From NCBI GenBank assembly GCA_026168455.1, contig CM047426.1, positions 71,699,986 to 71,763,985 on the forward strand: a stretch of 64,000 bases of DNA, read 5' to 3'. The notes beneath the pieces were generated by a model, which ran no database searches, had not been told where the DNA came from, and saw only the letters and a list, made by a program, of their open reading frames with translations. Shown here piece by piece: positions 52,695 to 61,850 of the stretch. The DNA is from Theocolax elegans (Eukaryota > Arthropoda > Insecta > Hymenoptera > Cerocephalidae). How positions within the stretch are numbered: position 1 is the stretch's first letter; each line of letters starts with the position of its first letter. Position numbers and translations under genes: made by a program.

Positions 52695-53052
52695 TGCTGC
52701 CAAAACGAGCTCTAACTGATGCTGATTTATTAAAGTATGCGCGTATATTCAAAATTCCACATTTTCGAGGAGTATTTATGCGAAATGCATTACCAGTAGA
52801 TGGTCCTCGTTTCTGCGAAAAAGCAATAGTCAATCTTGACGACGAAACGGGATCGGGTACACATTGGGTAGCTTATCGCAAAAGCGGTAAGAATGTCATG
52901 TATTTTGATAGCTTTGGTGATCTCCAACCCCCTCAGGAGCTTATGAAATATTGGGAAACAGTATTGTAAAATATAATTATAAGAAATATCAAGATTACAA
53001 CTCATATAACTGCGGACATCTATGCTTAAAATTTTTATGCAAGACTATATAA
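52694..53052 (+). pseudogene. Adenain-like cysteine protease, frameshifted, start lost
   Basis: The capsid maturation protease of the adenovirus/C48 type. The conserved N-terminus (LPKRALTDADLLKYARIF) is preceded by GTG, not ATG, at 52694; this G is also the last base of the upstream stop (tagtg). His57 is in GTHWVAY and Asp72 in YFDSFGDLQPP. The frame closes at 52969. The remaining part with the catalytic Cys (NCGHLCLKFL, ~53008-53037) continues in another frame to 53052, so a small indel lies near 52960. It cannot make intact protease as it stands. Confidence 0.88.
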
Positions 53053-53092
53053 AATGTTGTAGTAATTATATAGTCGCAGTATTCACTATGCA

Positions 53093-53781
53093 ATGATGAG
53101 TGAATCATTGATGCTAACTTTATCTGGAACGTCATCTGTACTAGAAGCTCAATACTTTCCACCAATTGAACTTCAATCAAATAAAAATTTCTAGGATTAG
53201 TTGAACTTTTAACTTTTAATTCAATACCAAATATTGACATTGATAATAACAAGTTTTACGTTGGAGGGCAGATAATAAATTTACCAACAGGAAGTTGGGA
53301 AATTGAAGATATTGAACGGCATTTGCAAGAAATACTTGCACCTGAAGGAGTAACATTGCATCTCAAACCTAACAATAATACTCTTCGTTGCATTATCAAG
53401 TGTAATCAACAGATTGATTTTCAACCTACCGATTGTATTGGAAAATTACTGGGATTTACTCCACGAATTTTATCGGCCAATATATACCACGAATCTGATT
53501 TACCTGTTGCTATTCTTAAAATCAACGCTTTACGAGTTGAGTGCAATGTAACATCTGGAGCATACATAAACGAACAAAAAGTGCATACTATTCACGAATT
53601 TTTTCCAGCAGTACCTCCAGGTTATAAGATTATTGAAATTCCAACACAAGTAATTTACTTACCTATCGCAATAAAAATTATTGACAATTTACAGTTGCGA
53701 ATCGTTGATCAGGACGGAAATTTAGCAAATTTTCGTGGAGAAGTAATAACAATTAGATTACACATTAAATCAGCCTCATAA
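53093..53781 (+). pseudogene. Penton-like minor capsid protein, frameshifted
   Basis: It starts ATGATGAGTGAA at 53093 (LTLSGTSSVLEAQYFPPIEL). The frame stops at ~53191. The rest is open in another frame through LLTFNSIPNI, INLPTGSWEIEDIERHLQEI, DCIGKLLGFTPRIL and IPTQVIYLPIAIKII to 53781. The layout is that of Polinton penton (single jelly-roll vertex) proteins, located as usual between protease and major capsid genes. One indel near 53190 breaks it. A ttatatag TATA-like word lies ~25 bp upstream. Confidence 0.85.
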
Positions 53782-53836
53782 ACATGGGGATTGTATATAA
53801 TACTAAAGTCGGTAAAAGCTATATCACAAATACATC

Positions 53837-54001
53837 ATGTCCTCGAAAGATCAGTCATCAACAAGCAGTGAAAGTGCTAACAACGCAGAATATTCAATTC
53901 CTAAAAAGTCTAGGACTCAGAATAAAAAAAGACGTTGGGCGAAAATAGTTTGTGTACTTTTTTGTTGTTGTAATCGGGGGAAAAAATGGAAGATCTATTG
54001 A
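53837..54001 (+). CDS. 54-aa Cys-rich protein overlapping the major capsid start
   Basis: ATG at 53837, stop TGA at 53999-54001. Ser/Asn-rich start, basic stretch KKSRTQNKKRRW, then hydrophobic Cys cluster IVCVLFCCC (residues 37-45) and a basic end. It overlaps the major capsid ORF by 16 nt in another frame. The basic-plus-Cys end could be a membrane anchor or palmitoylation-type tail. It could equally be an upstream ORF regulating capsid translation. No family recognised. Confidence 0.45.
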   Translation: MSSKDQSSTSSESANNAEYSIPKKSRTQNKKRRWAKIVCVLFCCCNRGKKWKIY

Positions 54002-55194
54002 ACGTGCAATCGCCTGTAGAATTCGACGAATCTGTCGCTCACTATGAAGTACATGCGCATCAACCTTATACCTCAACTGCTTTTAATAACAGTGATGAAA
54101 TTCGTATTTCTATTCAATACCAAGATTTATGTCTTTTACCTTCACGTAGCTCGTTACATATTTGTGGTAGATTAATAAAAACAGATAATTCAGCTGCTGT
54201 TAAAACGACATTCATCAATAATGCTCCTTGTCATCTTTTTGAAGAAATTCGATATGAAATAAATGCTGTGGAAATTGATAGAAGCAAAAATGTTGGATTG
54301 ACAAGTCTTATGAAGGGTTTGATTTCTTTTAACCCTAATAAAAAATTGCAAAACACAGGTTGGCTTGATGTTGGTGAGACTGAAAAGTTGGTGGATAATA
54401 ATGGATATTTTGATATATCAATTCCATTAAGCATGATTCTTGGATTTGCTGAAGACTATCATAAAATCATTGTCAATACCAAGCATGAACTTATACTTAC
54501 TAGATCAAAGAATGATATAAATGCTATTGTTCAAACGGAAGATGAAGAATTCAAAATTGATTTAATGAAAATTGAATGGTTAATGCCTTATGTGACTTTA
54601 TCTGACAAGAACAAAATTCAACTGCTGAACCATCTACAAAAAGGTACATCCATCGCCATGAGTTTTCGCAGTTGGGAGCTCTATGAATATCCTCTGCTTC
54701 CAACTACCTCGAAGCATGTGTGGACGGTTAAAACGTCAAACCAGTTGGAGAAACCACGTTTTGTAATTGTGGGTTTCCAAACTAACCGTAAGGGGCAAAA
54801 AAATGCCAATGCCAGTCGATTTGATCATTGCAATCTAAGCAACATTAAATTATTTCTCAATTCTCAATATTATCCATATGCAAATCTGAATCTTAATATT
54901 AGTCAAAACCAGTTTGCTTTATTATGCGATATGTATGCTAACTTTCAAAACGTTTATTACGGAAGAGAGGCTGAACCTTTGCTAAAAAAGTTTGATTTTA
55001 TCGAACATGCACCACTATTTGTTATCGATTGTTCAAAACAAATTGAGTCGTTAAAGCAAGCTCCAGTTGATGTCCGTCTAGAATTTGAATCCAGAGAAAA
55101 TTTTCCAGCAGGAACGTCAGCTTACTGCCTAATTTTACATGATCGCATTGTTGAGTACAATCCAATAAGCGGCGATGTAAAAAAACTGATTTAA
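53986..55194 (+). CDS. Polinton major capsid protein (double jelly roll)
   Basis: 402 residues, intact, starting MEDLLNVQSPVEFDESVAHY. The order of landmarks (QYQDLCLLPSRSSLHICGRL, HLFEEIRYEINAVEIDRSKN, FDISIPLSMILGFAEDYHKI, IEWLMPYVTLSD, RFVIVGFQTNRKGQKNANAS, FYxYANLNLN-like YYPYANLNLNI, APVDVRLEFESRENFPAGTS) is the arthropod Polinton capsid pattern, predicted to form pseudo-hexameric capsomers. No frameshift, unlike its neighbours. Confidence 0.9.
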   Translation: MEDLLNVQSPVEFDESVAHYEVHAHQPYTSTAFNNSDEIRISIQYQDLCLLPSRSSLHICGRLIKTDNSAAVKTTFINNAPCHLFEEIRYEINAVEIDRSKNVGLTSLMKGLISFNPNKKLQNTGWLDVGETEKLVDNNGYFDISIPLSMILGFAEDYHKIIVNTKHELILTRSKNDINAIVQTEDEEFKIDLMKIEWLMPYVTLSDKNKIQLLNHLQKGTSIAMSFRSWELYEYPLLPTTSKHVWTVKTSNQLEKPRFVIVGFQTNRKGQKNANASRFDHCNLSNIKLFLNSQYYPYANLNLNISQNQFALLCDMYANFQNVYYGREAEPLLKKFDFIEHAPLFVIDCSKQIESLKQAPVDVRLEFESRENFPAGTSAYCLILHDRIVEYNPISGDVKKLI

Positions 55195-55253
55195 ATCAAT
55201 AGTAGGTGGGGAATAAGCTATATAAATGATACGCATAAGTTTAATTGACAGTA

Positions 55254-56003
55254 ATGATGGACTACGTTCTCGATATACAAGGCTTTCAAAAGCCTGTCAA
55301 TGAGTTTGTAGTAAAGGAATTGGCTATTGTTCCACTTAATTCAACTCTAAAAACACAAGTCTTTCTGTTCAAACCACCTATGCCTTGGCATTATCTACCA
55401 GCCAAGTATAAGAGTACAAATTTATGGTTGGAGCGAAATTACCATGGAATGGCTTGGAGTTCTGGTGAAATAGCTTATGAAAAATTGAGGGATGTAATGG
55501 ACGCAGTCTTAGATGATGCAAAAACCGTGTATGTTAAAGGTCCTGAAAAAGTAAAGTGGCTCGAGCAATTTAATTTTACTTTTAATATTTGTGATCTAAA
55601 TGACTTACACTTTCCTTCAATTCAAAAGCTTAAATGTGATACTTTGGAACAACTATGTCCTCATCACATATTAGCCGCTAAAGCAAATTGTGCACACAGA
55701 AACGTCCTATTGTTGAAAAAATTTTATCATGACAATATTCCATCAATTGAAAGATCGTTAAAAATATTTTTTAAAACTGAACATCTGTCATTCATGGATT
55801 CGATCGATATTGCACAATTACCTACAAGTTTCCTGACAACTTTTGGAGCAAACAGTATCGAACAGGCATGGAATAAATTACCTGAAAAATTGAAAAGTGA
55901 TCCAGAAATTTTAAAATGTTTAAGATGTCGTGAACATTGTAGTGTAAATGCGATACCACCGTTAAAGAAAGATTGTAACACATGTACTCAAACAATAAAA
56001 TAA
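55254..56003 (+). CDS. Polinton conserved protein, 249 aa, function uncertain
   Basis: The start is taken at the first ATG (55254), about 30 bp after TATA box ctatataaat (55218-55227). Intact. The N-terminus MMDYVLDIQGFQKPVNEFVV followed by KELAIVPL recalls the first strands of RNase-H-fold/DEDDh nucleases. Later come a YHGMAWSSGEIAY segment and a Cys/His cluster (LCPHHILAAKANCAHRNVLL), ending with a CRCREHCSV-type cluster near residues 224-231. I cannot show a complete catalytic set, so a nuclease fold is only a hypothesis. Last gene before the right end; AATAAA follows at 56009. Confidence 0.6.
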   Translation: MMDYVLDIQGFQKPVNEFVVKELAIVPLNSTLKTQVFLFKPPMPWHYLPAKYKSTNLWLERNYHGMAWSSGEIAYEKLRDVMDAVLDDAKTVYVKGPEKVKWLEQFNFTFNICDLNDLHFPSIQKLKCDTLEQLCPHHILAAKANCAHRNVLLLKKFYHDNIPSIERSLKIFFKTEHLSFMDSIDIAQLPTSFLTTFGANSIEQAWNKLPEKLKSDPEILKCLRCREHCSVNAIPPLKKDCNTCTQTIK

Positions 56004-56081
56004 ATGTGAAATAAATTTATTTTACTCTAGTTTATTAAGAATCCTTTTCACCTATACTTATGCATGTTATATAAAATATAT

Positions 56082-56566
56082 GTAATCTACTTTAAATTTA
56101 ATTGACATAATTAGTATTGAACAATAAGTAAATATTTATTTGTTTAGAAATTGGCTCGAAAAGTACAATATATATTTGCACATGCATTTCATTTCTTAAA
56201 ACGAATGATTTAAACGATTTTATTAATTAAGCAATTTAATTCTTGGAAATTAATGTTTAGACTAAACGACAGTAAAAAGTATGACTTTCTCATCAATTGT
56301 GACATTAACTTGAACAGTTGTGCCTAATACTCGGAAATAATTTTCGGGGAAATTTTACTTGACCCATGCAAACTTGTTAATTTATTTGTAATTTAGTTTA
56401 AAGTTAATCGACATAATTATTATAAAATTGTCTCGAAAAGTACAACTATGTATTTGTGCATGCATTTTATATCTTAAAATAAATTAAACAATTTTATTAA
56501 TTAAAAAAGATCTAATTCTTGGAAAAGATTTTCGGAGAAATTTGACTCGCACACTTGTTAAGTAAT
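56082..56566 (+). repeat. Polinton right subterminal repeats
   Basis: Two diverged units (starting ~56082 and ~56388) share tgtaatcta(c)tttaaa, ttggctcgaaaagtacaa and atgcatttcatttcttaaaa segments. A gattttcggggaaattt-type block occurs at ~56334 and ~56524. The terminus of the second Polinton at 63.8-64 kb shares this sequence. Confidence 0.7.
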
Positions 56567-56824
56567 AAGCTGATAATTTTACTGCACTTTCGAATGCAAA
56601 GGTGTGTAACTTGATCCTTAGTCGCATCGACCTATACTCGTCATCTATGCATGTCTCATTCACGTTGAGCACGATGCAATTGATAATCGTAATTCTTGGA
56701 AAAATGAAATTCTTAGAATTTTACCTGGCGTATGCACACCTGTTAATTAATTTGGAGGGGACCGTGTATTTATATGGGATTGTGGAGTGGTGGGGGGAGG
56801 CAGAATCCCCCTTGCCTATCTACT
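56567..56824 (-). repeat. Polinton right terminal inverted repeat
   Basis: Inverted match of 40776-41036, ending ccccttgcctatctact at 56824. Confidence 0.93.
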
Positions 56825-56830
56825 GGTGCT
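56825..56830. repeat. Polinton target-site duplication, right (ggtgct)
   Basis: Identical to 40770-40775. The SINE sequence continues directly as aatcagcgacgg. Confidence 0.9.
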
Positions 56831-56998
56831 AATCAGCGACGGAGGTCATACGATGTCTTCGTTAAGAAAGCACTTGCTGAAAAAACATTCCCCAATGGTG
56901 CTTGTATCAATCGGCCGGGGCCGGGAATCGAACCTGGGACCTCCAGATTACGAGTTCAACGCCTTAACCGTCCCAGTCATCGCAAGCCTCTGTCAATA
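56825..56998 (-). mobile_element. 5' piece of minus-strand SINE split by the Polinton
   Basis: Read on the minus strand: aggcttgcgatgactggg head, B box ggttcgattcccgg, then acaagcaccattgggg ... cctccgtcgctgattagcacc. It continues at 40775 on the other side of the Polinton. Confidence 0.87.
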
Positions 56999-57129
56999 AT
57001 AAATAAAACAACAAATTATTTTTTTTCGTTTGAAACGACGTTGTTAACACAATATCGTCGAATAAAGACTCTTCATTTTTCATTTTTTTCCTTTACTTAT
57101 TTTTGTTCCATTTTGGGAGGGAGTGCTGG

Positions 57130-58620
57130 CAGCTGACTGAAGAATTCTTGTGCAGCAATATTACAAAAAAGTTTCAAGTCTTGTAAAGCAGCGAATTTTT
57201 TTACTGTTATCGGCAGTGATGCTGTAAAAAACGTGTATAAATTTCAATATTTTAGCGATTTCTATAATAAATTTATAAACTAGTTATGACTTCGTTTTTC
57301 GACTGCCTGTAATAGGTTATTCATTGTTTGAAATGAAGTATAGATTCTTTCTCATACAGTCTTTTATAGGTCGTGTTGGGCATCGACATATTTTTTATAA
57401 AAAATTTTAAAACCAGTCGGGTATTAACTCTTTTTTCGCTTTAGTCACTTGAAATGGCGATAGTTTACTTCGTGCCTCCCTGAATTCATTGATCCATTCT
57501 TCATGTATTTCGATACCTTCTTTTAATTAACTACATATCACATTTCGATTACATTCAAGGTACGAATGTACAGGAAAAATTATTTTGACAGATTCTAATA
57601 TTCGAATATAGTAACACATTGAAAAAATTTAATAAACGTATAATTCTTACAATTAAATGTTTTACAGTAGCGTCCATTATAAAATGATATAGAAAATAAG
57701 CTAATTCATCAGCGTCTTTACAAGCAACAGTTTCGTCATATGATAAAAGTATGACTTATTATTAGCTAATACATGAATATTAAACATATACATGTTCAAT
57801 TGCCGCTTGTAGTATAAATCATTTTATTGTAATATTTGGGACGAGTAGATTTTTTTGATAGTCCATGGAAATAGTCTCGCGAACATTTGATGTTCGTCTA
57901 TTTTTTCACGATTCCGTTTTTTAATATGAAAAGCGGCAACTTTCTTATTTAATTCCTTTTTCTCTTATTCTCGTCAATAGAAGTATTTAAGTATTTCTCT
58001 TTAACCTTTATGTTTGCTTCACTTTTATTACAAGTACTACAAGCTTCTTTTCTCGGGTACTAAAACTAATTTAGAATTCGTTTTGAAAAATAAACCTGTA
58101 CTTTTCGTAAGAAATCTTATCATTTGGATTAATTTTTTTTAGTATTTCACATAATTTAAACATTTCACAGAAAAATAAATACAATCAGAATCAGCTAAAC
58201 TAGTGTAGCGTTCTTTCATAGTTCAATTTCATATTGCATAAATATTTATATTTCAAATATTTCCCTTTCTCAATAATTTGTCCTATATTACGAGGTAAAT
58301 AAGTAAATATTTTGTTCATTTACCGTGATCTTGTTAAATTCACGAATTATTGTTTTTTCTCATCGTCATTTATGTTTTTAAAACACTGATAGTGCACGCT
58401 CTTAGAATCTCGACCAATTTCATGGTTAGACGATAGAAGCTTCTATTTAACGTCATTCATTCGACCCATAGCTTTTATTTTTTTCAAATATTTTGTAGGA
58501 TTTTCATCTTCGTCATTCTGTTTTTATTCAAATAAAAATTTTGTACGCAAATTTACTACTCTTCTAAATAAAATATAAATTTAATCAAGCGAGCCAAGCT
58601 TTTTACGTCTGTATATTAAA
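57130..58620 (-). pseudogene. Heavily decayed DDE-type transposase-like sequence
   Basis: No long frame survives, but minus-strand fragments in order read: NHEIGRDSKSVHYQCFKNIN (~58440-58370), MDYQKNLLVPNIT (~57880-57835), YYKRQLNMYMFNIHVL (~57815-57768), ETVACKDADELAYFLYHFIM (~57735-57675), then HEEWINEFREARSKLSPFQV (~57505-57445). The 'YYKRQL..Y.FNIH ... A..LYHFI' order is what I recall from an arthropod/cnidarian family of RNase-H-fold (DUF7869-like) transposase proteins. Stops and indels are everywhere. Boundaries are approximate. Confidence 0.5.
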
Positions 58621-59025
58621 GATATAAATTTAAGGAATGTGTTGTGTAGCGTCGAAATCTGGCCAACGTGGACAGATTCCGTTATTCAAATTTTATTTTT
58701 TATAATTTAATTTATAATTAAAATTTACCTTGGAAAGAATATAGGATTGAGGTAGTGGGTGGATGTTCAAATAAATTATAGAATTGAGCCTTAGATTTAT
58801 GATATTTATTGACTCGAAGGGAAAAGCCAGAAGGCATAAAAACCCTTGATAATTTATAATTGACAAAAAATTATATATGAAATTGTGATAAATAAGAAGG
58901 TGTGAGTTATTGTGTTTATGTGTATATTAGTGGATATATTTAATCCACTCAGACGATTTTCTGCAGTGTGATCGTCTGCAATATAGTTATATTTTTTTTA
59001 AAGAATGTCGCGTCCGAACATTCGA
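58621..59025. other. Noncoding stretch
   Basis: No gene; the start tgttgtgtagcgtcgaaatc might be an LTR-like edge, but no second copy exists in the window. Confidence 0.3.
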
Positions 59026-59270
59026 GTCTCGCGATTAACCAAATTAATTAATCACTTGTAATTTGACTTCAGTGTTTCTTCGTTTATGTGCTCTCGTGAC
59101 CAAAAAAGAATCACTAGCTATTATAAACGGTATATTTCTCACGGTCACAAAATAACCACTTGCACTTATTTTTGCTGTAGTTTATATGCTCTCGCGATCA
59201 TGAAATGATCACTTGCGAATATAAACCCGTGACTCTCGCGATTACGAAGTAATCACTTGATCACTAGCAA
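59026..59270 (+). repeat. Five-copy spaced short repeat (CTCTCGCGAT...ATCACTTG)
   Basis: Copies start near 59026, 59091, 59136, 59189 and 59232, spaced 43-65 bp. Each has a C/T-rich tctcgcgat.a-type start and an aatcacttgc-type end about 15-20 bp later. Substitutions differ between copies. Confidence 0.7.
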
Positions 59271-61494
59271 CTTATGAATTTTTGAGATACCCGTACACGA
59301 TTATTATCACACGGAGTTAAAAATGCGCACGATGTTGTACGGATTTTCAAGTAGACCAATCGACCGACGCGTTCGAGTGCTAACTAGGAACTGATGAGGT
59401 AAAAACTGTGCTTCTCCTTCCTCACGCAAATTATAAGGTAAAAGGACGCCTCCCTTAATCAGCTGATTGTTAGGGAAGCCTGCATGTACATGAAAACCGC
59501 GTGCCGGTTTTTCCCCGGGAAATCCCAAGTCGGGGAAACACACCGGAAGACCGCGGCTGGATCGAAGCTTCGAGACTCGACCAAAAACTAATAAAGTAAT
59601 AAAATGTTCAACGTGAAAACTCTACCGTCTTATACGTATTTAAACTTTCTTATATACCTGACTGCTTCTATTGTATTTATTTCGAACGTGTTGAGATTCG
59701 ATGGTCATAAATAATAATTTATTTAATATCATTCCTTTAATAAAAGTTTGCGTAAATATACGGGCACTCTTTCCGTCGATAATATTAAACGATCGACGAA
59801 ACAGAATGCTTGAAAGTTGCTAAGGATGTGTTGATGAACTGCTTATTTCCCGGGAATAAAGAAAATAATGTATGTAAAATACAAAATGTTTGTTATATAA
59901 AGTACGTAAGATGATATAACTATGCCAATATGTGCGTGAATATGTAAATTTAGGTATCTATTTCCTCAATACGATTCTAATACATTAGAATTGTTAAGGT
60001 ATAATGTAAGCTGTGACATTTTATACTTTTTTTTAAACTTGTAAAATATGTAGTAGAAAAATGAATTTGGAGCAAAATAACATATTTTACATTAATCTAT
60101 CCACCGGAAAATATATGAATCATTATTTAACTATAAATTGGGAAAAAATGAATTACCTCCTTTTTTCCATGGGCCCTTCATTTATTTATCTAGTTTATGC
60201 AAAACTCAAACACAGTAATTTTCTGCCAAGGTTCAACAGATGAACATGTAACGTGGTATTTTGTCTGAATACAACGCACGCGTTATTGTTTGATAGCTGT
60301 TAGAGCGACTCCGATGAGCACGCTCTATATCGCCGTTTAAACAATTCTTTTTTGGTGCTTTCTTAGCTACAACTAATCGGCATGTCCATTTCCCTCAATT
60401 ATCAATGTGTACTGTTTACCAGTAATTTTCACCAATAATTTACTGTCCAAATTTTGTTTTGTAAATATTATTGTAAATATATTATGTTTTATTTGCAAAA
60501 TCTAAGGGTTGACATATATTTAACCAGTTCCGTCCGAATTGCCCAAAATTTTTCCTGTAATGAAAAAAATTGAAAATTTGTAGGCTACTTTTTCTTAATC
60601 GGTCAAGTCGTTGGTTTTTAAAAAATGAGGTTTTCAAACATTTTTGCTTTAGTAACTTCAACATTTTTACGAAACTTGAGGTCAGGTGGCATACTAATTT
60701 TTACTTTCTATTGTCAATGGTTATATTCTTCCAAATTCAATGTAACAGTTTCAAAATAGTCGTTTCTTTGCAAAATTTTTATGATTTTTACGTTTTTGCA
60801 GTATTATTCGTTCATATTTTAAATTTAACGTAATTTTGTAGCATTTCATAAAAAATTGTTAAGATATTTATTTATATATTGAAAAGATATTCCTAAAAAT
60901 TGTATTCTAAACCTTGAACAATTAAAAAAATATATGTATTTTTCATATCTTTGATGATAAAAACACTTGACAAGTTTACAAATTAGCTATTTAAATTTGA
61001 TAAATTATATATTTCTTGATATTAGCGATTGATTTAACGAATCAAATTATAATTATTAGCACAAGTTTCGGAAACAGTTTTGTTTCCCTCTTCAGGTGCA
61101 TTCCTTTATTAAATAATAAAAGTTTTTACATAAATTTACAGTCACCTTTGACATATATTAATAAGGAATAATTGGTAAATAAATTTGTATCTGTTCCTAA
61201 CAAATTATGTCATATTATCCATACACGGATTTGTCAAATAAAATATAATAATAACTGAACAATTATTTATTATAGAAACAAAGGCCAAAACTAAAGTATG
61301 TTTATAGAATATTCACAGAAACCAGAATCTTATTATCAAAACAGCATTTGTATTTCTTTCGACTTTTCCCTTATGTTAATATTCACAGTAACAATAATTC
61401 TAATGAATTAATAAATAAGAATAAATAGTAATAAACAAAAAAACATTAATGTACACTGGTATATGGAACAGTACAAACACTAAATAAATTTGTA
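59271..61494. other. Noncoding stretch
   Basis: It contains a GC-richer segment 59330-59580 (ccggtttttccccgggaaat) with a short minus-strand ORF lacking family motifs, possibly the edge of a lost retroelement. The rest is AT-rich with no gene supported. Confidence 0.4.
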
Positions 61495-61682
61495 TAAGGG
61501 TCGATACGACCCGCGTAAAAATCGAAAGTATTGGCAATATATTGCTAACGTATTGGAAATTCCATGTGGAACTAGTTGGGCAATATTTTGGAACTTTAAT
61601 TGCCAAAATGTTGGCAAAATTTCTGCAAACGTACACGTACCAATATTTCCCCAACATATTGCCAATAGTTGCCAAATTAAAT
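61495..61682. repeat. TTGGCAA/TTGCCAA-rich inverted repeat block
   Basis: The arms ttggcaatatattgc (~61531) and caacatattgccaa (~61653) pair. Between them, ttgccaaaatgttggcaaaa and further ccaa/ttgg words repeat. The style resembles the core of the palindrome at 35.1-35.3 kb. Confidence 0.55.
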
Positions 61683-61850
61683 ATTTTAAGTATATAACTT
61701 TTTTATATTAAGAAAATAACCTTTTTAAAAATAGTTCAAACGAAACATTAATTAATTAAGAAACAAAGACGAAAGATTAATTTTTATAAAATTTTAATTT
61801 ATTATAAATTACATTTAATGAACGTATGTACATAAATAAATATTAATATT

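Larger units (their letters stand above)
40776..56824 (+). mobile_element. Polinton/Maverick, 16,049 bp, nearly complete
   Basis: It is bounded by ~260-bp inverted repeats starting agtagataggcaaggggg and by a 6-bp target duplication. The + strand carries an OB-like ORF, an 84-aa ORF and PolB. The - strand carries integrase, a fibre-like protein, a 68-aa ORF, a DUF8207-type protein and ATPase. The + strand continues with PLA2/pX-like protein, protease, penton-like protein, a 54-aa ORF, major capsid protein and a 249-aa ORF. This is the gene complement expected of a virus-related self-synthesising transposon. Outer inverted-repeat sequences are still identical over ~160 bp, yet three core genes are frameshifted. 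Confidence 0.95.

Noticed and set aside
59026..59270. A CRISPR array
   Set aside because: Repeats are diverged, spacing irregular and the genome is eukaryotic; no cas genes.
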